A stretch of DNA of 64,000 nt from Tranzscheliella williamsii (Eukaryota > Basidiomycota > Ustilaginomycetes > Ustilaginales > Ustilaginaceae). The notes beneath the pieces were generated by a model. That model was not told where the DNA came from. It saw only the letters and a program-made list of their open reading frames with translations, and did no database searches. Made by a program: the position numbers and the translations under genes. The stretch covers positions 62,001 through 126,000 of the forward strand of contig JALBYF010000039.1 in assembly GCA_023212725.1 (NCBI GenBank), read 5' to 3'. Position 1 is the stretch's first letter. Every line of letters starts with the position of its first letter. Shown here piece by piece: positions 20,591 through 30,439 of this stretch.

Positions 20591-22640
20591 ATCACCAGTC
20601 GTGCGCGTTCATGCCCCTTCTTTCCGTACATGCACTTATATATATATACATGTCGTGTTTCCGTTCTTGATGTACATACTCACAACTCAGTATGACTGTC
20701 TCTACAGTATAGGATGACAACGTGATCGCTACCAAAATGTGTCAAGCTAGCGCGAACCGAGATCGCCTGCGAACGTAATCCTCAGCGGAAGTTTTCCCCT
20801 AGCAGTCCTAGGCAAACACCTAGGGGAATTTTTTCCCCGGAGGCTATACCCCCCTGCTAGGGTGCTTCTGACGTAAGCCTTCACACGCTAGTCTGATAGA
20901 ATGAAGGTACCCCCCCGCCAGAAAAGCATGAATCATGAGTGCGTGTCGGCATGAGCTTTACGACCCAGGAGATTCATAATCAATGAATCATTGAATCAAA
21001 TTTTCGCAGAAGCTCTCGCGGGAGATCATACAATAATATAGTCATGTATGCAAGATGATTCATAATTTCACAATCATGATTTCATGGTTCATGTGATCAT
21101 CCCCTACAATAGTTCAGGGAAAGTTCCTTTTTCTCCAAGTTAGCCAAGGGCGTATCAAAGATTTCGCGTAGATGTTTCTAGGAAGTCCTAGGGCAATCTG
21201 CAACAGAAATTACCGTCCGCCTATGTCTTATGACTCATAGGAGCTATGAACCGTGAACCTTGGCAACGATCAAAAATAATGAATTCCCGCAGGAAGTCCT
21301 AGCGGGAAAAAAATCTTCCCATAAGATCTTGACGGAGATTCACATTCATGATTCATTGTATGATTGCGGGGAGAAACTTCCCCTATAGCGGCTGTATGCG
21401 TCAGAAGCAGCTCCGTGAGGACAAGGGGAGAGAGGCATGCGACGATGTCGAGGACGCTACGGTAGAAGGCCCTAGTAAGCAAAATGCACAGATGAAACAT
21501 GGGATATGAGTGGTAGTCATGAGCGTACTCATGGCTGGACTCTATGACTGTCGGGAGGGATATTTTCCTTGTCGACTTGCTTGCGCTTTCGAACACAACC
21601 AACGGACAAGACAGGCTCCAAGGGCGATGTGTTGTATTCAGACTCGGCGGCGTAATCGGAGAACATATCTGCTGGATGGGAGTATGGATGGTGGTGAGAG
21701 CCGAACATCGTTGGAGCCCCTAGGGAGTACTAAGGGAAGTCCTTCCCTTAGGAGTCCTAGCGGGAGAGGGGAAAATCTCCCCCTAGCAGTCCTAGGGGAA
21801 GTCCTAGGGGAAAACTTCCCCTATGATTCAAAATACTACGGGAAGTTTTCCTCTAGGACTTCCCCTAGCATTGCTAGGGAGTACTAGGGGAAGATTCCCC
21901 GAAACCCACCGCCTCCTGCTATGACTCCTACGGCGGATGCATGATTTTTCCATCAGGACTTCTAGGGGAAGTCCGTAGAACTCGCTAAGACTTCTAGGGA
22001 AAGTCGGAAATTCCCCTTAAAACTCTTTACGGGAAGAACTTCCCGTAGGAGTTTCGACGGAATTAAATTTGCACCTTGCTCGGGTTTCTACAGAATTTTC
22101 ACGTTCCCCCCCTCAAGGCTCGGGTTTTAACCATATTTATGATTACCCTGGATCATGAATCATTAATCACAACAGAAAAACGCGTCTTCTGTGGAAGTAT
22201 CCAAGAAATCACGCAGACCTCCCGCTTTTTGAAGCAAATTTCATAGGAGATGGCATGGGCTCCGCAGGAAGACTTGAACCCCTAGTGTTGCCCAGGGAGA
22301 AACTTCCCGCAGGACATCATAGGGCATGTTAGGTTCACACACATCAATGGGAAGGGTTACCACACTAGTTTCAATCACAACAGGGACGCGACCTCCTGGT
22401 GAATGTTAACCAGGCGTTAAACAGAACGGCTGCATGGGCGCTTAGCCAGGTTTTTGAGCCAGAATCTGGTTTTGATCTGGCTAAGTTGAAAACCAGCCCA
22501 ACTGCGCTTTGCCCAGGTTATGCTCACAATCCACATTCACATCGCATACAGTCAGTCATACAAGTACTAGGGGAAGAAAATTCCTCTAGTACCCAAATCC
22601 TAGATAGTCCTAGGGGAAGTTAGGCTAGGCTGGCTTTGAT
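20591..22640. repeat. Block of dispersed short palindromes based on CCTAGGGGAA
   Basis: At least fifteen variants of TTCCCCTAGGA / TCCTAGGGGAA occur in both orientations, often back to back as hairpins. They are densest at 21715-22030, and further copies lie at 20793, 20818, 21176, 21285, 21375, 22281, 22300, 22562 and 22602; one more, at 20476, lies just outside the block. CpG content is normal here, unlike in the two flanks. A second motif family, ATTCATGATTC-like, is at 20925-21100, 21341-21365 and 22150-22170. No coding capacity is recognised. Confidence 0.75.
22326..22346 (-). repeat. 21-bp repeat, right copy of an inverted pair
   Basis: Reverse complement of 20427-20447. The two copies are 1.9 kb apart and close to the ends of the palindrome-rich block. 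Confidence 0.8.
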
Positions 22641-23220
22641 CATTAGGTTCGACTCACCAGCAATAACAACAGTGCTTATTGCCTTAGCTCTGGGTAATCC
22701 AGACTCCTGATGGACCTCTCTGTTGCTCACTTAGCTGTGGGTTTTGTGTTGTGGAGCCTGGACACTGTGATATTTAATTCTAACAGACTCACTGGGTGTG
22801 GAGGAGGCTGGAATATCTGGAGCCAAGATGGGCACCAAGGGTGCCACCTTCCTGCACAAGTAAGCAGGCCACAGACTTCAGTGAGTTCCAGCAGAGAGAG
22901 TCAAACACATCTGCTATAATGAATGCTGAAACAGGGAGTGGGGAAGGTTGGACCGGAGGAAGGCTGGTATTGGGTTGGATTGGGGATGAGACCAGAGGTA
23001 TCAGGTGTGAAGGGGTCACAATCAGGGTTGAGATTGGAGTAGTCACAATCATCAGCTGGTGTGGGTGATGTGATTCACTCATGTGACTCAAGGTGCAAGT
23101 TGTTTTGCCTAATAAAGTCCTCAGGAGGGCAGATTTCAAGGCACATGCTGCACACATGGACTGTGAGCATCAGCATATGGATCCAGGCTTGTGAGGAAGC
23201 AACCAGCTACAAATCAGGGT
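22641..23220. repeat. CpG-depleted block (degenerate repeat, right)
   Basis: A hand count finds one CpG in 22681-23220. Composition is like the left block, and the two may be halves of one element. A 122-codon minus-strand ORF (22789-23157) and a matching plus-strand frame have no recognisable domain. They are treated as decayed repeat sequence, not a gene. Confidence 0.65.
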
Positions 23221-23543
23221 TCGATATTGAGGCGAGATGATGAGGAGGAAGGGTTTTACATGAGCTTGAGTGAGCTTGATAGCGAGCTAGGGGTGCATGA
23301 AAGTGAAGTGAAGTGAATTGTATGATGACCCATGCACAGATAAGCACGCAACGCGTTTGTCACGTGCTCGAGCCCCCCTCCTAGTGTATCTCGTGATGGT
23401 GAAACACACACCTTTGGACAAGAGGTTATCCGGTGCGCTTGTCTTAGCACCACCTACTGTCAATTAGCGTATAAGTACGACCAGGACTATCCAGATAGAT
23501 AGCTCAGGACTTGACGATTCTGGCATCGTAAACTGGCAGCATC
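23221..23543. other. Promoter region of the YVC1-like gene
   Basis: CpG content returns to normal from about 23340. A short tandem GTGAA repeat lies at about 23300-23317. No gene is seen. Confidence 0.45.
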
Positions 23544-25304
23544 ATGGAAAGCCACCAGCACCGGCGGCTCCCAAAGCTGCCAGTAGACTATGAAGTCCCA
23601 CCCGCGATCACCTCGGCACTGATTCGACGAACCAAGTCTCTTCTAATCCGGCTCATCGACCGGGAGATAGACGAAGAGAAAATCACAAGCAACGAAGGTC
23701 TGATTGACGCTGACGTCATCTCGGCCTTTCACGATCTCGGTGGCGACTTCGGAGAAGCTGTTCCATATGCGCTACTCGAGGCACGCAAACAGTTCGAGCG
23801 AGACGCTGAGAGCGAACCTCTCGACCACGCTTTAAATTCTCGAAGGGTACTGGCTGCCGAAGTCATTGCACGCCGATTGATTACCCACCTTGAACGGCAA
23901 GCTTTGCAAGGAGGTGCCGAAGATGATGATCGCCGTCACTTGTCGATAACAAGGAGATTCCGCAGGGTCCAGAGCGATGGTGACATCAGCTTGCCGACGT
24001 CAGCTCTGGAGAGTGCTATCGACCAGAACTGCGTAAGACTTTTATCCTCTACCGAGGCTAGAAGGGCCGCTCAGGCAATCTGGGACGGCGACCTCGTTCA
24101 GCGATACTCACCGAGCGGGTACACGTACTTCGACCCATACGAGAAAAAGGACAACGGTGCTTTCTTGGCCCATTTCGATCCCTCGAGGCTTGGCGTACCC
24201 AAGTACTCATACATCATCAACATCGTGCTATGGGTGTTCTTCCTAGCTATCTTTACGGTGCAAACGAGAGCAATAAAATCCTTCGACATCTTCGAGGGTA
24301 TTTTATGGGTCATGGTGGCTGGCTACCTCGTCGAGGATGCGTCCAGATGGGTGAAGATGGGTGGGCTCGGCGCTATAGAGTTCTGGACTGTGATGGATAT
24401 CTTCACAGATGGTCTGCTCTTCGTCTCTTTCTGCTTCCGGGTTGCCAGCTTTGCGGCTCATGGTAAGCATGCTGATTCTTACGAACTCCGAGCGTTCCAA
24501 GTCCTGGCATGCGTGGCGCCGCTGATCTGGCTAGGACTGCTTCGAGTTTTCGAAGGCCTAGAATACTTCGGTACACTTCAAGTAATAATTCTGCGACTTT
24601 TCAAGGAAAGTGCCAACTTTTTCTTCCTGCTGGCGCTCGTGATGATCGGATTTGCCCACGCATTCATAGCATTGGACGCTGCCGACGAAACGGTGATTGA
24701 CAATGTCGTTGTGAAGGTCTTCGATGTCTTGACGCAAGCTCTCCTGGGAGGCGCTGATTTTGACCTCACGAACGAGGATGCCTTCGGATACCCTTATGGC
24801 CATATTCTTTACTATGCATACTGTTTTGTCACGGCGGTCATCCTACTCAATATCTTGATCGCCTTCTTCGGTTCGGCATACAGCGATGTTGTCGACTCCG
24901 CAGATGCAGTGTATTCGGCGTTCTTCTGTCAGAAAGTCGCGTCGATGGTAAGAGCCCCGGACCAATTTGTCTATCTACCGCCATTCAATCTACTCGAAGC
25001 GATCATCATCGCTCCATGGGAATGGGTCCTGTCACACGAAAGCTACGCCAAGTTGAATCACTCGGTGCAGTCCACACTGTTTTCGCTACCGCTGATGTGC
25101 ATCGCCTTTTATGAAAGCCGGCGAGCGCGTGCTGCTGGCGCTATTCGACTACCCATCGTCGACAGTGGCGAAGACGAAACACGCGTCTCAGGCATGGCCG
25201 GCACGGACGAGGATCCAATCATCTCAAATCTGGACGGTAGCAATGGGATGCAGATCACCACAACCGAGTTCGAAGACCTCGTCAAAATGGTCCGCCGGGC
25301 TTGA
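23544..25304 (+). CDS. YVC1: TRP-like cation/calcium channel, Yvc1 (TRPY) type
   Basis: Predicted vacuolar-membrane, Ca2+-permeable, non-selective cation channel of 586 aa. The cytosolic N-terminus (1-220) has helical family blocks (TKSLLIRLIDREIDEEKI, LIDADVISAFHDLGGDFGEAVPYALLEARKQF). Six or more hydrophobic segments follow: about 222-240, 248-264, 278-298, 318-336, 355-374 and 423-446. The pore region is presumed between the last two, near LLGGADFDLTNEDAFGYPYG. After the last segment comes the typical LNILIAFFGSAYSDV and a Phe/Pro-containing stretch (FVYLPPFNLLEAIIIAPWEW). The C-terminus lacks the long acidic tail of S. cerevisiae Yvc1. The yeast channel releases vacuolar Ca2+ on osmotic shock; the same role is inferred here. 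It is a single exon and converges on UBC13. Confidence 0.88.
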   Translation: MESHQHRRLPKLPVDYEVPPAITSALIRRTKSLLIRLIDREIDEEKITSNEGLIDADVISAFHDLGGDFGEAVPYALLEARKQFERDAESEPLDHALNSRRVLAAEVIARRLITHLERQALQGGAEDDDRRHLSITRRFRRVQSDGDISLPTSALESAIDQNCVRLLSSTEARRAAQAIWDGDLVQRYSPSGYTYFDPYEKKDNGAFLAHFDPSRLGVPKYSYIINIVLWVFFLAIFTVQTRAIKSFDIFEGILWVMVAGYLVEDASRWVKMGGLGAIEFWTVMDIFTDGLLFVSFCFRVASFAAHGKHADSYELRAFQVLACVAPLIWLGLLRVFEGLEYFGTLQVIILRLFKESANFFFLLALVMIGFAHAFIALDAADETVIDNVVVKVFDVLTQALLGGADFDLTNEDAFGYPYGHILYYAYCFVTAVILLNILIAFFGSAYSDVVDSADAVYSAFFCQKVASMVRAPDQFVYLPPFNLLEAIIIAPWEWVLSHESYAKLNHSVQSTLFSLPLMCIAFYESRRARAAGAIRLPIVDSGEDETRVSGMAGTDEDPIISNLDGSNGMQITTTEFEDLVKMVRRA

Positions 25305-25550
25305 CGTGGAGCCTCCAGCCGATACTGTGTGTACAGCATGTACCGTACGGTATAACGCGATACATCTGCGGTGAATCCCCGGGCATCTCGGCATTAGCGT
25401 AAAGTGACACCGTAAGGGCTGTGCATGATACAAAAAAGCGCACGCAATCGAATGAATATCGATGATCAAAGCGATTTGCAATGCGCCAGATGGGGTTGTG
25501 CTGCTGAGACCACCGGGTTTACATGTCGGTCCAGAAGTCGTGGTTACGCT

Positions 25551-26395
25551 TTATTTTGCATACTGTGCCGTCCACTGTCGACTGACCTCGATCGCTCTGA
25601 GAGGGGAAAGCAATTATAAGGTTTAGTGGAGCTGCGTATGTACGTCCAATGGACGGTTGAAGCATGAAGCTGGAACGTACCCCTTTTCATCCTTCTTGTA
25701 ATGCTCAGCTACGTCATTTGCCAGGGGATCGTCTGGATTTGGAGCCGAGAGCAGAGCCTGGACTGAGAGTAGAACTGTCCGGATTTGAAGGGCGGGAGAC
25801 CATTTATCTGAGAGATGATCGAAGGGCATTAGGTAAGAAAATGTACAGGGAAGTCCGAAAGGAAATAGAAACAGGTACATACCTTTCAGAATGTCAAGAC
25901 AGATTCTGCCGAGTTTGTCTAAGTATGGCATGTACACAAAAATTGTTAGGGTCGGCATCGTGCACGGTATCGACGTGCGCCATCAGCATGCTTGACGTAC
26001 CAATATTTGGGTGGTAGATCTTCGTTAAGAACCGGACTTTGGGTGCAGACATTGGGTACTCTTCAGGTAAGAAGAGCTCGAGACGGAATTCGCCACCTGA
26101 TGGACGATTGAAGGCAGACCGAAGGTGAGCCAAGGTATTTGACTGCAGGACAGAGAGACTAACGTACCCTCAAACGGGCTCTGAGAGGGTCCAGAGATGA
26201 CAACGTCGAAATACCTCAAATTATCCTCATGAGGAGTTGCGCTGATGCCGGGTGCGGGGTCGGCAATAAGTCTTTCGGTCTCCTGTATCTCACATCAAAT
26301 ATGAGGCAGAGTCAGGTCAGATATGACGCTTCGGTCGCATGGTGATGAATTACTCCGGTTTCCCTCACCTTGATGATGCGCTTTGGCAGCGACAT
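25551..26395 (-). CDS. UBC13: Ubiquitin-conjugating enzyme E2 Ubc13, six exons
   Basis: E2 that with Mms2/Uev1 builds Lys63-linked ubiquitin chains in DNA-damage tolerance. Exons on the minus strand are 26395-26369, 26282-26168, 26096-26001, 25918-25883, 25807-25681 and 25596-25551. All five introns (71-86 nt) start with GT and end with AG, and reading frame and family sequence run through every junction. The product is 148 aa, close to the family norm (152 in human). It contains [34 protein letters not shown] with the HPN motif (76-78), active-site C86 in [23 protein letters not shown], and a final helix ending [10 protein letters not shown]. Five introns in 447 coding bases contrast with the mostly intronless neighbours. 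Confidence 0.95.
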
Positions 26396-27973
26396 GACGA
26401 GTACAGAGCTCGGGTATCGGTAACAGAGTTGGCGCAGCTTTCTAGTTGCAAGGTGGTGGTGGAACGGTCTCGAAGTGCGGCTGCGTGGCAGGGAAGGAAC
26501 TTGTGACCGGCAAGAGGAGAACACACGATGGTGGGTTGGAAACGTGCCATAGCGTATCGAAGCGACCTTGTTGGCAAAAGATGTCCCCCAAAGTGTGGAG
26601 GAAGACCGATGATTTTATCGGCCGATAAAAAGTATATTGACGGTGCGTTCGGTCAAATGAAAAAATTCGAGGCGAAGAGGAGCGCTTCGAAGCAAGGGTG
26701 ATCGTGTATAAGTAGTGGTCTGCTCTGCTGCGCCTTCCTTATCTCTCTTCTTAACGCTAAGTCGTGGTCCGCCAGAGATGGTAGGACTACGCACCCCGTC
26801 CACTATAAAAGCACCTCTTCACAGGTAGTCTCCTTCCTGGGTAACACCGGAAGGCGGACCACCGAGGACCGTACGAGGCCGTAATGCTGGACGGAGATCG
26901 ACACCATCTTTTCCACCTTGGACTTCTGCGGCTTCCCGCTTTCTAGACATGTTCTCGCTTTATGGCTTGTAGGACGGTCCAAGGAGGCAGGAAATATGCC
27001 CGGTAGTCTGACGTGGAATCTCAGATGGGATGATGGGAATGGGTGCGGCGCAAGGTCATGTCTTCCCTTCGTGGAACGCAGATGCCATGGGCCGCAAATT
27101 CTCGCTGTAAATTCTTCTGGTCTGCTCGACCTTCGGAAGTGGGTAATCCAGCTGTGCAAATTGGGATGGTCTGCGTAGCGACCTCTCCCTTTCCTCACGA
27201 TGCCGGTCCCTATACTCGCAGCGTTTCTTGTGCGATGACCAGTTGTACGATATAGCGTCTGTACCCCCCCCACACGAGCCTTCAAAACTCATTGACCACA
27301 CAGACTGGGTTCGCTCTGATGGCGTAGAAATTCGTGAGCTCGACATCTTCGCTGTATAGCAAGTGCTTGTTTCGGTGTACTGAGAATCTGTGTTATGAAG
27401 GACAGTACGCAGTAGGTCTAGCAAGAAATCTTATCTGACATTTCTAGAGACTACGACGGCCGCGTCATCATGCTGCTTGAAAGGCGGAGAGCCGCCCTGC
27501 TAGGGATATACAGTGCTACCGAACGCAGTCGGAAAGGCAGGGATATCTTGGTCGACTTTAGGCTCGCATCCACACATTGCCAATGCTCAATTCTGAAACA
27601 CCCATCGATGCATGCTTGACGACCGCTACAGGTTGAGCTATGTACTGGTCGGCGGCTCGGCTGATACGGCAAAGCAAGAAGAACGGGTCTGTAAGAATGA
27701 AGATGTTTTAGTTCACCGACATGTGACTACCTTCCAGACGGACCAATTTCGGTGTTGGCTCGGGTACCCGATCTGTGGTCACCCATTGTCCAGTGCACGG
27801 CGGTCTTATCAACCGCTGTCACCAAGCTCATCGTAGTGTGGGTAGCTCAGGTCTGACTTCTCCCACTCCATCTGTCACCGCCCCTTGCCGTCTTCGTTCT
27901 CACTCATATACAAGCCAAGCGCGTTCAGTCCTTCCGTTGCTCCCCACAAATCTCTGCAAAAGTAGCAGAAGAT
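26396..27973. other. Divergent intergenic region UBC13/alpha-glucosidase
   Basis: A 1.6-kb gap holding both promoters. A short minus-strand ORF of 43 codons (26950-26819) looks protein-like, but I cannot connect it to a family or an upstream exon. Larger ORFs at 26803-27285 and 27056-27424 on the minus strand overlap each other in different frames, and neither shows a domain. A TATAAAAG sequence lies at 26804. No gene is claimed with confidence. Confidence 0.4.
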
Positions 27974-29737
27974 ATGCCTCCCAGCGCAGCTGTCACCAAG
28001 TCGGCTAGTCGGGACTCGCGGACGTTCTGGTTCCGAGACGCCATCGTTTACGAGATCTGGCCCGCTTCTTACAAAGACAGCAACAATGATGGGGTGGGCG
28101 ACATTCGAGGGATCATCTCCGCTCTGGACTACATTGCCTCGCTCGGTGTTAACACAATCTGGCTAGCTCCCATGTATGACTCTCCTCAGATTGACATGGG
28201 GTATGACATCTCGGACTATCAGTCCGTGTACCCGCCTTACGGCACCGTAGCTGATGTAGAGGAGCTCATCAAGCAGTGCCATGCTCGTGGGATCAAGTTA
28301 CTCCTGGATCTTGTTGTCAATCATACATCCGACCAGCATGCATGGTTTAAGGAGTCGCGAGCCTCCAGGACAAATCCCAAAAGGGATTGGTACATCTGGA
28401 GACCCGCCAAATACGACTCTTCGGGTGCTCGGCGGCCGCCAAACAACTGGAGGAGCAATTTCAATCAGCCGGCCTGGACGTGGGACCCCGAGACGCAGGA
28501 GTACTACCTGCATCTTTTCTGTCCTGAACAACCTGATCTCAATTGGGCAAATGAAGAATGCCGCCGAACCATCTACACAGATGCCATGGAATTTTGGCTG
28601 CAAAAGGGTGTCGACGGCTTCAGAGTCGATACTGTCAATATGTACAGCAAGCCGATGGATTTCCCTGACGCCCCAATCGTCGATGTTGGCGCGGAAACAC
28701 AGCCAGCTGGAATGCTGTACTGCAATGGCCCGCATATGCATACCTACTTGGCAGAGATGGGGGAAATCTTGGCCAGGTACGACGCAATGACGGTCGGCGA
28801 GCTACCCAACACGCCCCAAACAGCGGACGTGTTAAGGTATGTTTCTGCAGCAGAGAACGAGCTGAGCCAGGTCTTTCAGTTCGATCTGTGCGACCTCGGT
28901 CGCAACAAGCTCGACTTCTTCCAAACCGAAGCTTTCGGCCTGGCGGAGATGAAGCAAGCTATCGATAAGTGGCAACGCTTCATCGACGGCACAGACGCAT
29001 GGACCACCGTCTTCCTTGAGAACCATGACGTGGCCCGATGCATTTCAAGATATGCCAGCGATCGGCCTGAGCATCGCGTTGATTCGGGCAAGCTGTTGGC
29101 ATTGTTGAGCACAACCCTTACGGGAACATTGTACATCTATCAAGGGCAGGAGATCGGTATGACCAATGCACCCGAAACTTGGGGCCTGGAAGAGTATTTG
29201 GATATCAACAGCATCAATTACTGGAAGTATGTCGAACGCAAAACGGCTGGAGACAAGGTCGCTTTGGCTACTGCACTCAAGGGGCTCCACCAGCTAGCAC
29301 GGGATCATGCGCGGACGCCAGTGCAATGGTCTTGCGCGCCCAATGGAGGATTCAGTACGACGCCGGAAACGAAGCCTTGGATGCGCGTCAACGACAACTA
29401 CACAGAGATCAACGTAGCTGCTCAGGAGAGTGACGACGCTTCCGTGCTTTCTTTCTACAAAAAGGCAATTGCAATGAGGAAAGAGCGAAGCGCATCGCTC
29501 GGGAGAGGTCGCTTCCGACTGGTAGACGAGACGGACGCTTCGCTGTTCAAATTTCTCAAACTGGGGGATGACGGAGAGAAGGCTTTTGTCGTTTTGAACT
29601 TCACAGCGCACGAGCAGGACTACCTAGTCCCCCAAGAAGCCGGTGCTCACCCCGTAATGGTCCTGAGCACAAGGGCAGATGCTACGAAAGGTAGACTTCA
29701 GCCCTATGAAGGGAAACTGTATCTTTCTCTCGCTTGA
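27974..29737 (+). CDS. GH13 alpha-glucosidase (maltase/oligo-1,6-glucosidase family)
   Basis: Intracellular-type alpha-glucosidase of 587 aa; no signal peptide is seen. The family motifs are complete: DIRGIISALDYIASLGVNTIWLAP, DLVVNHTSDQHAWF (region I), DGFRVDTVN with nucleophile D219 (region II), GELP with acid/base E276 (region III), and FLENHDVARC with D352 (region IV). The residue right after the nucleophile is Thr220. In characterised fungal and bacterial enzymes Thr there goes with alpha-1,4 (maltose) and Val with alpha-1,6 (isomaltose) preference, so a maltase-like specificity is inferred. There is no sugar transporter or MAL-type activator next to it. It is a single exon, with start ATG at 27974 after AGAAGAT. 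Confidence 0.92.
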   Translation: MPPSAAVTKSASRDSRTFWFRDAIVYEIWPASYKDSNNDGVGDIRGIISALDYIASLGVNTIWLAPMYDSPQIDMGYDISDYQSVYPPYGTVADVEELIKQCHARGIKLLLDLVVNHTSDQHAWFKESRASRTNPKRDWYIWRPAKYDSSGARRPPNNWRSNFNQPAWTWDPETQEYYLHLFCPEQPDLNWANEECRRTIYTDAMEFWLQKGVDGFRVDTVNMYSKPMDFPDAPIVDVGAETQPAGMLYCNGPHMHTYLAEMGEILARYDAMTVGELPNTPQTADVLRYVSAAENELSQVFQFDLCDLGRNKLDFFQTEAFGLAEMKQAIDKWQRFIDGTDAWTTVFLENHDVARCISRYASDRPEHRVDSGKLLALLSTTLTGTLYIYQGQEIGMTNAPETWGLEEYLDINSINYWKYVERKTAGDKVALATALKGLHQLARDHARTPVQWSCAPNGGFSTTPETKPWMRVNDNYTEINVAAQESDDASVLSFYKKAIAMRKERSASLGRGRFRLVDETDASLFKFLKLGDDGEKAFVVLNFTAHEQDYLVPQEAGAHPVMVLSTRADATKGRLQPYEGKLYLSLA

Positions 29738-30439
29738 TGGGAACTTACAGCATAGCACCTCAATGGGAAGAATGCGAGAAGGCGAGGAGGCAAGGAGGCG
29801 AAGAAGGCTTCACAGTCACAGTGGCATGGCCAAACAGCCTCATCGGCTATGCTTTTGATTTCTCCAACTCCGAACGTAGGTGCAATCATGAACATGCAGA
29901 ACGCGGATAAATCTCCTACTGTGACATCTACCGAAAGCCGTAGGCCCTTTTATGAGCCGTTGGGCCGAGTTCTGACAGTTCTTTCCTCGCTCAAACCGCC
30001 GAAACGGGATGTTGTGAAGGTGCAAGGGGGCAGATAAATTACAACACTACGGTAAGACCCTTGTGTCCACCGAACAATACACAGGTTGTGATTCGCGAAT
30101 CCTTGACTTTGATCTTGAAGCACGCCATACCTCCTCCACTTGACGTTAGTCTGGAATCATCTTCACATTCATGATTGCTATGGCATTTTTTGTCCTGGTG
30201 CACTGTCGCCCGACTTGGTTCTACAGCCTAGTACTATGCACATGGCTAGGTAGCCAAGCCCAGCCTCGTGTCTCGTCCCTGACTGCACATGGTGTTCAAT
30301 GAGAGTTTGCTATTTGGGGAAGGGTTCTCCCTCATCCACATCTTCCCGTAGCCGTTCCTTTACCTACCTTTCCACCGCCGCCTGACCCTTTTCTCCCTTC
30401 CCGTTCTGTAAGCTTAGGCTTAGAGGTGTTGCGGCCACA
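29738..30439. other. Intergenic region upstream of the amino-acid permease
   Basis: Contains the 3' end of the glucosidase transcript and the permease promoter. The last 100 nt before 30440 are C/T-rich. No gene or notable repeat is seen. Confidence 0.5.

Noticed and set aside
22789..23157. 122-codon minus-strand ORF in the right CpG-depleted block
   Set aside because: Overlapping frames are equally open; no catalytic motif; composition is that of a decayed repeat.
26803..27424. Two overlapping minus-strand ORFs (160 and 122 codons)
   Set aside because: Different frames compete for the same DNA, no family match, and no convincing splice pair joins them.
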